The notes under the pieces are model-generated. The model saw nothing but the letters and a program-made list of their open reading frames with translations. It searched no databases and was not told where the DNA came from. Source: Bdellovibrio sp. ZAP7 (GTDB lineage Bacteria > Bdellovibrionota_B > Oligoflexia > Oligoflexales > RGVZ01). From it: a DNA stretch of 40,933 bases. A program made the translations under genes and the position numbers. The DNA lies in NCBI GenBank assembly GCA_945900755.1, contig CAMDKS010000027.1:1-40933 (forward strand). The letters are read 5' to 3'. This document shows positions 7,860 through 18,500 of the stretch, piece after piece (position 1 is the first letter of the stretch; the number at the start of each line of letters is the position of its first letter).

Positions 7860-8669
7860 TTGGACTCTCGATTGGCCTTGCGGCTGTGCCTAAGTGGCAA
7901 CGTTAGTCTCAATATTCCAGAAATATTAGATAGTTATAATCTATGCTAGAATGTGGGCCGTGTAAAGCCGAAATTTGGTCCGTCATATCATCTGAAATCT
8001 TTGCCTACGCCCCCAGCATTTTCGAAAGACACCGGCCGCACGCGGACGCACATCGTACTATTGCACATCAATTTCCTATGTGTTAATAGTAGCAATGAAA
8101 TCTGAAATATCATTACATGTATTAAATGTTGGGGACGTTCTGCAATACCATCGACCACAAAGCGAATCATCGGGACGGTCATGGCTGCGTAATCGGTATT
8201 ATGTGGTTCGGCGTATTTAGGTCCTTCTGAGTGTTACGATCCTGCTGGCAAGCTCTCCAGTTTCATTACTGAGTGATTTGGAAATTCAGGCCTTCTTTTC
8301 AGAGGGTGCTGGAAAAACAACTGAAGAATCATCCGGGCAGAGTACTGCGGCAAAAAGTATGTCATTGCTGCGAACCTGCTCATCGTCGGTCTCCGCGCCC
8401 CGTATGCGGGTAGCCGGAACGAGTTCCGTGAATTTTACCAGCCACCGCGATGTTACGTTAATTACAAATATTTTTTTTCCCACTTATTATAATTCGACGT
8501 TTGCCATGGGCGCCTTTCCAAACATCCGTCTGATTTTGCCTCGCCTTATTTGAATAAAATCGTTTCTCCCGGCTAACCCTCCCAGCAAGCACCCGCCTGT
8601 TTTTGGGTTGGGGGTTTTGCCATAAAAGTATTTCTATAAATTTTTTGCTCAATTACTTAGAGGTTCGAT
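7860..8669. other. 810-bp region without a convincing gene; probable decayed DNA
   Basis: Short open frames occur on both strands (for example minus 7988-8182 and 8286-8483, plus 8278-8553), but none has a good start, recognisable domain or plausible neighbour. The only clear structure is a near-perfect inverted repeat at 8056-8091 (listed separately). Together with the broken sulP/SPFH genes downstream, this suggests a degraded insertion between the glycosyltransferase and methyltransferase genes. Confidence 0.5.
8056..8091. repeat. Near-perfect inverted repeat (hairpin candidate)
   Basis: TACTATTGCACAT (8056-8068) faces ATGTGTTAATAGTA (8078-8091) across a 9-nt loop. The 5- and 7-bp stems are interrupted by a small internal mismatch. 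There is no T-run on either strand, so it is more likely an operator or a remnant of mobile DNA than a terminator. Confidence 0.4.
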
Positions 8670-9260
8670 ATGCAACCTTCGTCTCCAGGCCCTGTGCGAC
8701 CGGGCACGGGCACTCTCTTGACGCTTTTCAATGACTGGACAGCCAGCTGGGCTGAAGTATTCGTAAATAAAGGGCTGCTTCAGGACGTTTTGGCAGGGTT
8801 TACGGTGGCTGCGGTCGCTGTACCGTTGAACATTGCTCTGGCCGTTGTGTGCGGCCTTCCACCGGTTACCGGCCTCATTGCCGGTGGCATTGGTGGATTT
8901 GTTGCAGGTGTTTTTGGGGGAGCGAGATTTCAGGTCACCGGACCAGCGGCAGCTCTCAATATTATGGTTCTTAATTTTACCGTAGCATACGGGCCAGGTG
9001 GAGTTGCCGCAGCCTGTTTGGTTATTGGCCTTATTCAAATCATCTTAATGATAACATCGGCGGGCCGTCTCATTCGATTTGTGCCAGAGGCACTGCTCGC
9101 AGGATTTACAACCGGCGTTGGCCTGAAAATATTGGACAATCAAATTCCCGAGTTTCTTGGCTTTGACTACCGATTCTTTGAGATAGCCCAAATGATATTA
9201 AAACCGGATTGGCTTCATGAAGTGTCGTGGATTGCTGTCGTATGCGGCCCCCAAGGCTGA
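8670..9260 (+). pseudogene. Truncated SulP-family anion transporter
   Basis: The N-terminal third of a SulP/SLC26 permease (sulfate, bicarbonate or related anion transport). It starts at ATG 8670 behind AGAGG. It has the family's opening transmembrane helices: 'DVLAGFTVAAVAVPLNIALAVVCGLPPVTGLIAG', 'GARFQVTGPAAALN' and 'FVPEALLAGFTTGVGLKIL'. After 'HEVSWIAVVCG' the frame reaches PQG-stop at 9260. Full SulP proteins are about 500-700 residues, so more than half the membrane domain is lost. The sequence beyond the break is not a shifted SulP reading but the middle of an SPFH gene, so a deletion, not a simple frameshift, destroyed it. Confidence 0.85.
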
Positions 9261-9831
9261 TAACCTATATAGCGCAATTTTTGCGACGAAGAACCCGATG
9301 GAGCACGTCAAAGGACTTTTTGCCTGCCTTCTCCGGAATGAAATTGCAAATTTCAATGATATTGAGCCGCAAAATGGCTCCATTATTCATAATGCGCAAC
9401 AGCGCGATCTTAATGTCGGATCATATGCCACCCTGCGGACGCAAAGGAAAAAGCTTAATTCCCGCCTCAATGATTTTTGTCGCGCCCAAATTGGCGACAA
9501 ATATGGCATGCGTTTTGATGGAGTTGACCTGACAGATATACTGCCACCTGACGAATTGGCAGAAGCATTGAACTCTGTAATTAACGCAAGAAGTGAGGCA
9601 GACCGTCTGTACGCCCACTCCGAAAGTGAGTGCGAGCAGCGGATATTGTCCGCGGAGAAGGGGCTTACCATCGCCAAAGCAAGAGCAAAAGCAGTTGAGG
9701 CTGAAATTACTGTCATGGGCGAACAACTGGAAGAGATTCAACTGAATGCCAACCTTCACGACTACCTAGTGCGCCGCAGAACTGAAGTTTACAGCGATGC
9801 CCGTGCGTCCTATATCAGGAGAAAATCATGA
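9217..9831 (+). pseudogene. 5'-truncated SPFH/band-7 protein fused to the sulP remnant
   Basis: From about codon 'ADNLYSAIFATKNPMEHVKGLF' (near 9253) this frame encodes the C-terminal half of an SPFH (stomatin/prohibitin/flotillin/HflK) protein: 'LLRNEIANF', 'FCRAQIGDKYGMRFDGVDLTDILPPDELAEALN', then the Ala/Glu-rich coiled coil 'ARSEADRLYAHSESECEQRI…'. The N-terminal membrane anchor and most of the band-7 domain are missing. The ATG at 9217 lies in sulP-derived sequence, so any product would be a chimera without a membrane anchor. The stop overlaps the start of the next SPFH gene (ATGA), showing that the two SPFH genes were once translationally coupled. Confidence 0.75.
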
Positions 9832-10751
9832 ATTCCAATGAGATGCTTTTTTTAGTCGCATTTATCGTGGGACTTTTACTGTTACCAGCGGTATTTGTCC
9901 TGTTTCGGGGTCTGACCATTCAGGTGGAAGACGAGGAGTCAATCGTCGTCACAAAATTTGGCCGTCTCAGCAAAGTTTTGAGTCAACCGGGACTGCACTG
10001 GTGTTGGGATAAATTGTTCCCGTGGACGACGATCCAGGCTCTGTCATTGAAACGTGATTTTATGAATTGCGAAAAAATCAACGTCAATGACTGCCGTGGA
10101 ACCACAGTTGTCATCGACCTCTGGATAGAGTTCCGGGTGGTTAATCCTGAACGCGCACTTTTCAGCGTTTCCGACTGGGAGCTTGGGCTGAAGAGCATCG
10201 TCACAAGTGCTGCAACGTCAATCCTCGGCACCTTCGACTTCAGCAGGATATTGACTGATCGGAATGAGCTGGGAGCGATTATTCGCGAGCAAATCAAGAA
10301 TGAGACGATTCGCTGGGGTATCGAAGTCGACCTGCTGTTCATCAGCCGTCTCAGCCTCCTTTCGAATGTATCACAGCAACTCTTTGATACGGTTGCTGCG
10401 CGGATAGAACGGGCAAAAGCTGACATAGATGAAACAGGTCGGCTTAACGCTCAGCTCCTTGAGGCAGAAACCTCTGCGGCGGTGGCAAGCCTGGTAGCGG
10501 AGGCGAAGTCTCAATACGGCATCGCCGTCAGCCGCGCCTATGCCTCACTAAAGTTAAATCCAGAAATTTTTACGGCCTACAAAGAATTGTTTGAGCTCTC
10601 GCAGGTTCGCGCGCAGCGCGCGGTTGTTTTCGAGGGATTTGGTGCCGGAGAAATCAGCGCTTTGGATGCAGTGATGGCTGTACATCATGAACCCACTGAT
10701 GGGGGTCTGGCCCGAAAGCCCGCCAAAGATGACTCCATGGATCTGTCGTAA
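9828..10751 (+). CDS. SPFH/band-7 domain membrane protein (stomatin/HflC-like)
   Basis: An apparently intact 307-residue SPFH protein. A transmembrane anchor (residues about 6-28) is followed by the band-7 domain: 'IQVEDEESIVVTKFGRLSKVLSQPGLHW', 'VVIDLWIEFRVVNPERALF', 'TSILGTFDFSRILTDRNELG' and 'WGIEVDLLFISRLSL'. A coiled coil follows from about residue 200 (ARIERAKADIDETGRLNAQLLEAET). Such proteins form oligomeric membrane scaffolds around transporters and proteases. Here it would have served the SulP permease and its SPFH partner, both now broken, so this is probably an orphan. The start overlaps the previous stop (ATGA). Confidence 0.85.
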   Translation: MNSNEMLFLVAFIVGLLLLPAVFVLFRGLTIQVEDEESIVVTKFGRLSKVLSQPGLHWCWDKLFPWTTIQALSLKRDFMNCEKINVNDCRGTTVVIDLWIEFRVVNPERALFSVSDWELGLKSIVTSAATSILGTFDFSRILTDRNELGAIIREQIKNETIRWGIEVDLLFISRLSLLSNVSQQLFDTVAARIERAKADIDETGRLNAQLLEAETSAAVASLVAEAKSQYGIAVSRAYASLKLNPEIFTAYKELFELSQVRAQRAVVFEGFGAGEISALDAVMAVHHEPTDGGLARKPAKDDSMDLS

Positions 10752-10823
10752 ACGTGCCGTCAATGTTGCTTTGTTTTTATCTGAGGATGGCAAAGAGTCG
10801 GCAAAGAAGGACTTCTACATGTG

Positions 10824-11759
10824 CTATCGACGAAAAACCAGGAGCTGCTGCTCAGCCTCGATCGGTCTTAGTAAATGGTTTAGAGGTTCGCTGGTGACAC
10901 ACTTGAATCTGCCAGTTTGCGAAGTCGCTGACTGATAATCAGCCCAATTTCCGCTGGCGAAGCGATGCTTGCTAACAATTGCTAAGTAAATTTCGACAGA
11001 ATCAGTCGCAAAAATATCACGCTCAAAAATATTTCCAGGAGGTGGCCATACCGACAAGACGGCCTTGGGTTTCATTTGGCGCAGAGCGTCACGAGCCACT
11101 AGACGCCGTAAATGGGGCAGAGCCGAATTGATTGGCGTTGCTGCCTGATCCCAGCTGTGGTCGTCAATTCCTATGACCGCGACTCCACACTGACTGAGGC
11201 CGGAAACAAATAGACCTCGTCCCGCCCCCACCTCAAGAAGATCCTTATCGTTCGTGTAGTTTTTGATCGTAAGGCATAATTCAGTGGTTGGAATAGACCA
11301 AAAACCAGCTTTCTGGATCATCGATGCAGCGCAAGTGCCATGACTCACCCAAGACCATCTGCGGTCAAACGTCTTTTGTGTCAGTAATCGTCCACGCTCA
11401 AGCACCGGTAACAATAACCGGCTCATCACTAAGCGATCCTTGAAAGATGGGCGAGAATCACTCCCAAAAAACGCGGCAATAAATTGCTCAATAGCGAGCA
11501 CTGTCATTTTGGCCCTGATGAAAGTCAGCCTGTCTTGTGAGGACTTTGCAGAGGCATCATCAGTGGTCGCGAGCACTTGGGCGATTTGAGATTGTGCACA
11601 ATTTGCCATGGCGGCCAAACGGTCAAATTGTTTCTGCTCCACGACCTCGCGCAGACCGCACATAACATCAGACCAAATCTCAGGTTCAACACTGGAAAGT
11701 TCTTGAAGACCAAATCCTGCCAAATTTGCCAGGGACTTGCTTAGACTAGTTGCTGGCAT
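10824..11759 (-). CDS. Class I SAM-dependent methyltransferase-like protein
   Basis: A 311-residue protein. The N-terminal 160 residues are helical and unrecognised. The second half is a Rossmann-type methyltransferase: motif I 'DLLEVGAGRGLFVSGL' (from residue 173), then 'VAVIGIDDHSW' with the acidic end of beta-2, and 'KAVLSVWPPP' at the motif IV position. The substrate cannot be predicted. The Pro-rich motif (WPPPGN) is a little like the NPPY/DPPY type of amino-methylating enzymes, but is not diagnostic. It stands alone between the decayed SulP/SPFH island and the chemoreceptor operon. Confidence 0.7.
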   Translation of the reverse strand: MPATSLSKSLANLAGFGLQELSSVEPEIWSDVMCGLREVVEQKQFDRLAAMANCAQSQIAQVLATTDDASAKSSQDRLTFIRAKMTVLAIEQFIAAFFGSDSRPSFKDRLVMSRLLLPVLERGRLLTQKTFDRRWSWVSHGTCAASMIQKAGFWSIPTTELCLTIKNYTNDKDLLEVGAGRGLFVSGLSQCGVAVIGIDDHSWDQAATPINSALPHLRRLVARDALRQMKPKAVLSVWPPPGNIFERDIFATDSVEIYLAIVSKHRFASGNWADYQSATSQTGRFKCVTSEPLNHLLRPIEAEQQLLVFRR

Positions 11760-12121
11760 GTAAGTATCAGCAGGGAGACAATATAAAGTGCGCGGGACTG
11801 AGATAATAATATTTTAATCATTTTTTGCCTTATTTTAGAATTGAAAAAATCGAGACTAAACTAATAATGTTCATAAAATATATTGTTATAAATGTCAATA
11901 TTTCACCCCCCTCTGTTTGTCCTAGTTTTCTACATGTCAGTAGCCAAACAAGAGGGTATTTGATAGTCAATCAACGCTATTCAATTTTTTCGCTATCGTA
12001 TCATTTCTCCACGAAGGGCTGCCAGATTGTGTTCGTGCTTTGTCAAGAAATAGTGTACCTTAATTCATGAAAGTCGTAAAAATTGCGGCTGGTTACGCCG
12101 TCACCCTTGAGAGACACTAAC
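11760..12121. other. AT-rich divergent intergenic region with an inverted repeat
   Basis: 362 bp between the methyltransferase start (minus) and the CheB-CheR start (plus) should hold both promoters. No confident -35/-10 pair was found. An inverted repeat lies at 11909-11919 (CCCTCTGTTTG) and 11945-11956 (CAAACAAGAGGG), with one bulged base and a 25-nt loop; it could be an operator for the sensory operon. A short open frame at 11825-12070 has no coding character. Confidence 0.45.
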
Positions 12122-15100
12122 ATGAAAAAAAAATCTCCACCAAAATCCGTCCTTGGGAAATCATTGAAAAAAAATCTACCCACGGTTGACCCCGCCACAA
12201 AAAGTAACTCCACTTCACCCAGTGCACGCCCCTTCATCGTTGGTGTCGGAGCTTCCGCTGGCGGGCTATCTGCCCTTGAAGACTTCTTTGCAGGCATGCC
12301 TCAGTACAGCATCAATATGGGAATCGTCGTCATTCAGCATCTCGATGCCAAGCATGAGAGTATCCTCGCAACTCTGATCCAGCGATTTACCAAAATGAAA
12401 GTCACACAAGCGCTGGATGGAGAAGCCGTGCTGAGAGATCACGTGTACATCATCCCCCCCGGTCAAGACATGACGATCACGAATTCCACCCTACGGCTAG
12501 TGGCCCAGGCGGTGCCTAGGCAAGTGCGTTACCGGCCCATAGACCATTTTTTTACATCCCTCGCAGCCGATCAACAAGACTGCGCGGTTGGCGTGATTCT
12601 ATCAGGCACCGGGACAGATGGAACTGATGGCTGCGCGGCGATAAAATTGGCCGATGGTTGGATATTTTGCCAGTCGCCAAGCAGTGCCGAGTTTGATGGC
12701 ATGCCTCTTAGCGCACTCTATTCAGGGCATGTGGATTACGAAATGCGTCCATCAGAAATGCCAAACAAAATGATCGAGATTATGGAGCGACAGCAGAAAA
12801 ATGATTTTGTGCTCCCGGCGCTATCAAATTCGGCGGATCAAAAAATCTTGGCTCAAATACTGAAACTCGTAACGGAAATCACTGGCCACGATTTTTCTGA
12901 ATATAAATCTCCAACAATCCTTAGGCGCCTAGCTCGGCGTATGCAACAAGTCACCATTGCCTCGCCTGCGGAGTACCTCACGTTTTTAAGAAGTCATCCA
13001 GACGAAGCCCAGGCTTTATTCGCTGAAGTATTAATTGGCGTAACGAGTTTTTTTCGTGACCGAGATGCGTTTTCCGTTTTAGAGAAGGACGTCATCCCCC
13101 AGATCCTTAACGCCAAGGTGCATGGATCCAAGATCCGTGTATGGTGTGTAGGTTGCTCGACTGGACAAGAGGCTTATTCCATCGCCATGCTGCTGGCAGA
13201 GCAGGTCCATCTGCAAAATCATGGTGGAGCACAGCGCCTTAAAATAGAAATTTTTGCCACCGACATTGGTCCCAAGGCCATTTCGGCTGCTCGGGCCGGT
13301 GTGTACTCAAAAGAACAACTAGCCGGCGTTTCGCCTCAGCGTTTAAACGCGTTTTTCAACCCTGTTGAAGGCACCGATAATTACCAAGTCAATAAGCTAA
13401 TACGAGAGCTCGTGATTTTCTCCGTTCATGACGTAAACAGGGATCCGTCCTTTTCAAAAATGGATCTAATTTCCTGCCGCAACGTCATGATCTATTTTAC
13501 CTCCACTTTGCAAATCAGAATGTTAACCGCATTCTACCGCGGGTTAACGCCTAATGGGTATCTATTCCTCGGGACCTCTGAAGGCCTAGGCGAACATGCT
13601 GACGACTTTATTCCAGTAGATCGGAACGTTAAAATTTTCAAATGTGCCGCCAATATGAGCCAGCCTCTGCCTGAGAATATCCGATTATCCGCGCCACAAT
13701 CTCAAGTTGCTCAAGTTGCCGGATCACCCAGCGACGTCCAAGCCTTGTCCCCCGCTGTCAGTCTACGTTTACGTGTCCAGTCGGCGATGGTGGCGCGGTT
13801 GACTGCGTCAGGCATAGTGGTCACAAGGTCTGGAAATATTGTTTACTTGCACGGACGAACAGGAATGTATCTGGAGCCCCAAGAGGGGGAAGTACATACA
13901 AGCAACCTATTTAAAATGTGTCGGGAAGGCCTCCAGACAGATTTGGCGGTCGCCTTGAATACTTGCGTGGCGTCAAATGAAATGGTCGACTTGCGGAAGG
14001 TGCGAGTTCGAACCAATGGTCATTTCACCCTAGTCAATATCACGGTGGGACCACTGTCCAATTTCACTCATCCAAGCGACGTCCCCCTTTACCTAATTGT
14101 GATTGTCCCTCTACCCGAGGACGTTGTTTCGACCAGTGAACCTACACCTCTACCTAGCACTAACGGTCAAACCCAGACTGACGGACGAATCAAAGCCCTG
14201 CAAAAAGACCTCGAACTGAAGGATCGGCATCTTCGCATCACGATTTCCGACATGGATCTCGCTGCCGAGGAGCTCAAATCGTCCAATGAAGAAATGCAAT
14301 CTGTAAACGAAGAATTGCAATCCACGAATGAGGAGCTCGAAACCTCCAAGGAAGAACTACAGTCTGTTAACGAGGAACTCTCCACTGTCAATAGTGAACT
14401 TGAGGCCAAGGTTGCGGACTCGGAAACCCTCAATAACGATATGCTTAACTTTGTGAACGGAACCGGCATTGCTATCATTTTCTTGGACCTTCAGTCCCAG
14501 ATTTTACGCTTCACGCCTGCTGCGCAAGCATTAATTAAGTTACTGCCTAAAGACGTTGGTCGGCCACTTTCGGATCTCGACCTTAGTCAGGGGCTAGGCA
14601 ACCTACTACAAATGGTCCGTGAGGTTCTGGCAGACCTAAGGACTAGGGAGTTTGAGCTCATAGACTCCCAAGGTAAAGACTACAAGGTGAGAGTCCTCCC
14701 CTACCGCACGGTTAAAAATAAAATCGAAGGCACGGTCATATATTTTATCGACATTTCGAATTTGAAGATATCACAGAGATCTTTGACCGCTGCGTCCGAT
14801 GGCCTAAAAATGGCCGCACACATCGCAAAGATCGGCCTCTGGCACGTCAATCCTGTCAACGGTGCCGCGCTATTTTCACCTGAAGTGCTGCAACTAGTCG
14901 GTATTGACCCGGCCCGAGTCCTGACTAGGGCTGAATTATTTGAACTGATTCAAGTCGATCATCGGTCGATGCTACAGGCAAAGATTGAAAGTTCTATAAA
15001 ATTTGGAACCCCGTGGGATATTGACCTCCCTATAACCTCGGCCACAGGACGAGATCTTTGGCTGAGGTCCTACGGCAATGCCATAATGACGGACGGCAAG

Positions 15101-15523
15101 GTGACCGATGTGCATGCCATATTCCAAGACATAACGGAGCACAAGCTTGCGGAGGAAAAACTCGCACAGGCCAGGGATCTCTTGCGACTTGCGGTGGTGG
15201 TTCGCGACGCAAGTGACGCCATTACCGTGCAAGATTTGCACGGCCAAACACTCGCATGGAATCCTGGAGCCACTCGACTTTACGGGTGGAGTGAGTCTGA
15301 GGCCCTAGCCATGAATGTACGCGAGCGAATTCCAGCAGATCTTCGCGATGGAGAGCTCTCTAAATTAGCGGAACTTAGCAGGCAGGTTGTCCTTCTGCCT
15401 TATAGCACAAAAAGAATAGCGAAAGATGGAACAATCCTCAACGTATCGGTCGTTTCAACGGCGTTGATCAACGAACAGACGACGATGTATGCTATTGCGA
15501 CCACCGAGAGAGTGACGTCATGA
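12122..15523 (+). CDS. CheB-CheR-PAS fusion protein (chemotaxis-type methylesterase/methyltransferase sensor)
   Basis: A 1133-residue fusion. Residues about 36-230 are a CheB methylesterase domain without a receiver; its triad is visible as Ser45 (GASAGG), His73 (IQHLDAKH) and Asp166 (SGTGTDG). Residues about 235-508 are a CheR methyltransferase (SFFRDRDAF, SAM-binding 'VWCVGCSTGQEAYSIAM', 'DLISCRNVMIYF'). After a linker comes a long coiled coil (about 690-767, repeated 'NEELQS') and then three PAS-like domains (about 770-885, 895-1010, 1015-1130). CheB and CheR normally remove and add methyl groups on chemoreceptor glutamates. In such fusions the partner is often a histidine kinase, here the next gene. 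ATG 12122 is chosen because the upstream TTG (12083) has no ribosome-binding site. Confidence 0.92.
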   Translation: MKKKSPPKSVLGKSLKKNLPTVDPATKSNSTSPSARPFIVGVGASAGGLSALEDFFAGMPQYSINMGIVVIQHLDAKHESILATLIQRFTKMKVTQALDGEAVLRDHVYIIPPGQDMTITNSTLRLVAQAVPRQVRYRPIDHFFTSLAADQQDCAVGVILSGTGTDGTDGCAAIKLADGWIFCQSPSSAEFDGMPLSALYSGHVDYEMRPSEMPNKMIEIMERQQKNDFVLPALSNSADQKILAQILKLVTEITGHDFSEYKSPTILRRLARRMQQVTIASPAEYLTFLRSHPDEAQALFAEVLIGVTSFFRDRDAFSVLEKDVIPQILNAKVHGSKIRVWCVGCSTGQEAYSIAMLLAEQVHLQNHGGAQRLKIEIFATDIGPKAISAARAGVYSKEQLAGVSPQRLNAFFNPVEGTDNYQVNKLIRELVIFSVHDVNRDPSFSKMDLISCRNVMIYFTSTLQIRMLTAFYRGLTPNGYLFLGTSEGLGEHADDFIPVDRNVKIFKCAANMSQPLPENIRLSAPQSQVAQVAGSPSDVQALSPAVSLRLRVQSAMVARLTASGIVVTRSGNIVYLHGRTGMYLEPQEGEVHTSNLFKMCREGLQTDLAVALNTCVASNEMVDLRKVRVRTNGHFTLVNITVGPLSNFTHPSDVPLYLIVIVPLPEDVVSTSEPTPLPSTNGQTQTDGRIKALQKDLELKDRHLRITISDMDLAAEELKSSNEEMQSVNEELQSTNEELETSKEELQSVNEELSTVNSELEAKVADSETLNNDMLNFVNGTGIAIIFLDLQSQILRFTPAAQALIKLLPKDVGRPLSDLDLSQGLGNLLQMVREVLADLRTREFELIDSQGKDYKVRVLPYRTVKNKIEGTVIYFIDISNLKISQRSLTAASDGLKMAAHIAKIGLWHVNPVNGAALFSPEVLQLVGIDPARVLTRAELFELIQVDHRSMLQAKIESSIKFGTPWDIDLPITSATGRDLWLRSYGNAIMTDGKVTDVHAIFQDITEHKLAEEKLAQARDLLRLAVVVRDASDAITVQDLHGQTLAWNPGATRLYGWSESEALAMNVRERIPADLRDGELSKLAELSRQVVLLPYSTKRIAKDGTILNVSVVSTALINEQTTMYAIATTERVTS

Positions 15524-18500
15524 GCCTCGACAAGAAAAAATCCAAATCATCTAAAAAACCCATCACTCCGCCTAGGACCCATGAGGCCGCTGTTCACGAG
15601 CTCCAAGTGCATAAAATGGCGCTTGAGATGCAAAACGACGAGCTGACAAAGTCCGCACATGCACTCGCCAGCGCAAACAGAGAATGGATGGATCTTTTTC
15701 AAAATTCACCCACCCCATTATTGACCATGAATAGCGTTGGAAGAATTAAGAGAGTCAACGAAGCATGCGTGACACTATTTGGCTCAAAAAGAAGCGCAAT
15801 TGAAGGGTCTCTATTCAGCCTTTGGGTAGAGGCATCCTCACTATCAAATTTCTACGCTCAATTTCGCGCGCTTCATGCCGTTGGAAAAACAGACGGTTGG
15901 GAACAGAAGATCCACGTTCATGACAAACAAGTGAAGGTCGTCCAGATTTCAGCCAACCGAACGGCTTCACACTCCGGTGGTGAGGTATACTACCGTCTAG
16001 GCCTGACTGACATCACAAAATTAAGAGCCACTGAATTCAAACAATTGAGGCTCGCCCAACAACTTCAGGACCAAAGCGAAACCTCTTCCGTCACGCAACG
16101 ATTGTTGCGACTGGTGGAGCTTGAAAGAAACGAGGCGCTCTCAAAATTGACGCAGATTGTTTCACAGGTTAAAATTGGCGTTTGGGAACTCGACTTCGAA
16201 GCCAACACGATCACTTTTGATGACAACATGTACGAACTCTACGGCGCCACTAGGGAAGAATATCCTGACCCTACCGAACTATACAGAGCCTATATACACC
16301 CTGAGGACTTACCTCCACTCGAACAAATTTTGGCGAAGAGAGATCCTAGCCTGAAAATGCCGGCAGAGTTTCGAATCCTTCGCCCTGACGGTGAGATTCG
16401 ATTTTTACAATTGAGATATACTCCCAAGGCTCCGGCTCATTCGATGTTAAATAAAATATCTGGAATCTTATTTGATGTCACTGAGAATATGCACACGACC
16501 TTACGACTAAGCCAAACCCAAGCTGCCATTGACACCCTAGCCATGGTTTCGGCGACCGATCCTCAGGGGAAAATCACTTACGTCAATGATTTAGCATGCC
16601 AAGTCAGCGGCTACACAAGAGCAGAGCTCTTAGGACAAGACCACAAAATCATCCATTCTGGATACCACGAGCAAAGCTTTTTTCGAAATTTAATGCACAC
16701 AATCCAGTCCGGCAAAACCTGGAAAGGTGAGATTTGCAACAAAAGAAAAGACGGCTCCCTATGCTGGGTGAACATGTCCATTAGTCCTTTTAAAAACCCG
16801 CAAGGAGTCATCGAAAGTTTTTGGTCCGTTAGCTTCGAAACCACAGACCTTAAGACCTCGTTAGTCGAACTTTCCTTGGCGGCCACTAAGCTACAGGTCG
16901 CTCAACGACTTGGAAAAACAGGAAGTATTAGCATAAATGCGCTAACTGGCATGGATGAGATGAGTGACGAGGCCAAGGCTATTTTTGGTTTTGGCCCCGA
17001 AGATCCCTGTGATTTTGCCGCACGGTCTCGCCGTTTTCACCCTGAAGATCTGGAGCGGTGGAAGCGTACCCTTGACCATGCTAAATTGAACAACGGCCTA
17101 GCCGAAGGCGAGTTCCGGCTCCTGTTACCAGACCAAAAAATAGTGCATGTTTTTATGCGTCGCCAGAACACATATGCCGCGAACGGCACACTTGTGAGCG
17201 CCATTGGGTTCGTCCAAGATATAACCGAAAGAATCAACGGGCTGCAAAGCAAACTCGAGCATGATGCCATCCTCCGCGAGAAGCAACAAGCACTCGAATT
17301 GGCGCGTATGTCTGATTTGGCGAATCAGGCAAAAAGCGATTTTCTGTCGACCATGAGCCACGAGATCAGAACCCCTTTAGGCGTCATGCTTGGCTACGCT
17401 GATTTATTGGCGACCGACTCTGACAAGTCCATCAACCTCCATGAGGTGGCCGAAAAAATGCGGACAAACGGCCAGCATCTCCTTGAACTAATCAACGATG
17501 TTTTAGACCTCTCCAAAATTGAGGCCGGTCAATTTCATATCAACGTCGATGCCATCACAACCAGTGATTTTGTGTCCAACATGATCTCGACTTTTTCCGA
17601 TCAAGCCGCTTCCAAACACATCTCGCTTTCGCTCGACGTCGCCAGCAGCCTGCCCCAGACGTTCTACGCGGACGACAAGCGCCTGCGTCAGATTTTAATG
17701 AATCTTATTGGCAATGCCATAAAGTTTACGGAGCGCGGGCGAGTCACCGTGAAAGTGGCCTGTGAAGCCTATGCCACGGAATCACATAGTTTGACAAATC
17801 AGGCGACAAATAAAATGACATTTACAATCACAGACACCGGCTGCGGCATTCCCAAAGAAGGCCTTCATCATGTGTTTCAGCCATTTATGCAAGGCGACCG
17901 CAGCATTTCCCGCAAGTTTGGGGGCACAGGCCTCGGACTAAATTTGTCGCGAAATCTGGCCAGAAAAATGGGTGGAGACGTCACCTTAATTAAAACTGAA
18001 GTGGGCTTAGGAAGCCAATTCGAATTGTCCATTCACGTCAACATAGCAAACCTTTCAAACCCCCAAACAACGTCCACACAAGGCCCACCATGGCTGTCAC
18101 AATCTGACGCGATGGCGGCCATCATGGGGACACCATCCTTGGGAAAAGTGGGAGCTCCCCAGGGACGAGCTCAGGCTGTAGCCAAAAGGTTGGACGGCTT
18201 GCGTCTATTGGTCTGCGATGACTTTGAGGATAATCGTGCGTTAATCCGCATTATGTTAGACCGTTTGGGAGCCGTGGTTACAGTCTGTGATGGCGCCAAA
18301 CAGTGCCTTGAGCTGACTGAGCGTCAATCATTTGATCTGATATTCATGGACATTCAAATGCCCGTGATCAACGGTTATGAGGCCGCAACCTCCTTAAGAG
18401 CCCAAGGCTTTAAAGGCCCGATTGTGGCCCTTACCGCCAATGCCCTGATGGGCGAAAGAGAGCGATGCCTTGCCGCAGGTTGCACCGAGTACATGTCTAA

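Noticed and set aside
8278..8553. Overlapping open frames on both strands (plus 8278-8553, minus 8286-8483)
   Set aside because: No ribosome-binding site, no domain, and the two strands cannot both be genes; probably chance or decayed DNA.
9200..9260. Simple frameshift or sequencing error in sulP
   Set aside because: No reading frame beyond the break continues SulP; the downstream protein is clearly SPFH.
11825..12070. 81-residue plus-strand frame upstream of the CheB-CheR gene
   Set aside because: AT-rich, no ribosome-binding site, spans an inverted repeat; probably promoter DNA.
12083..12121. TTG at 12083 as the start of the CheB-CheR gene
   Set aside because: There is no ribosome-binding site and the extra 13 residues are not part of the CheB fold; ATG 12122 is better placed.
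14167..14478. 103-residue Ser-rich open frame on the minus strand
   Set aside because: It is the antisense shadow of the repetitive coiled coil of the CheB-CheR protein; codons such as GAG/GAA become CTC/TTC.
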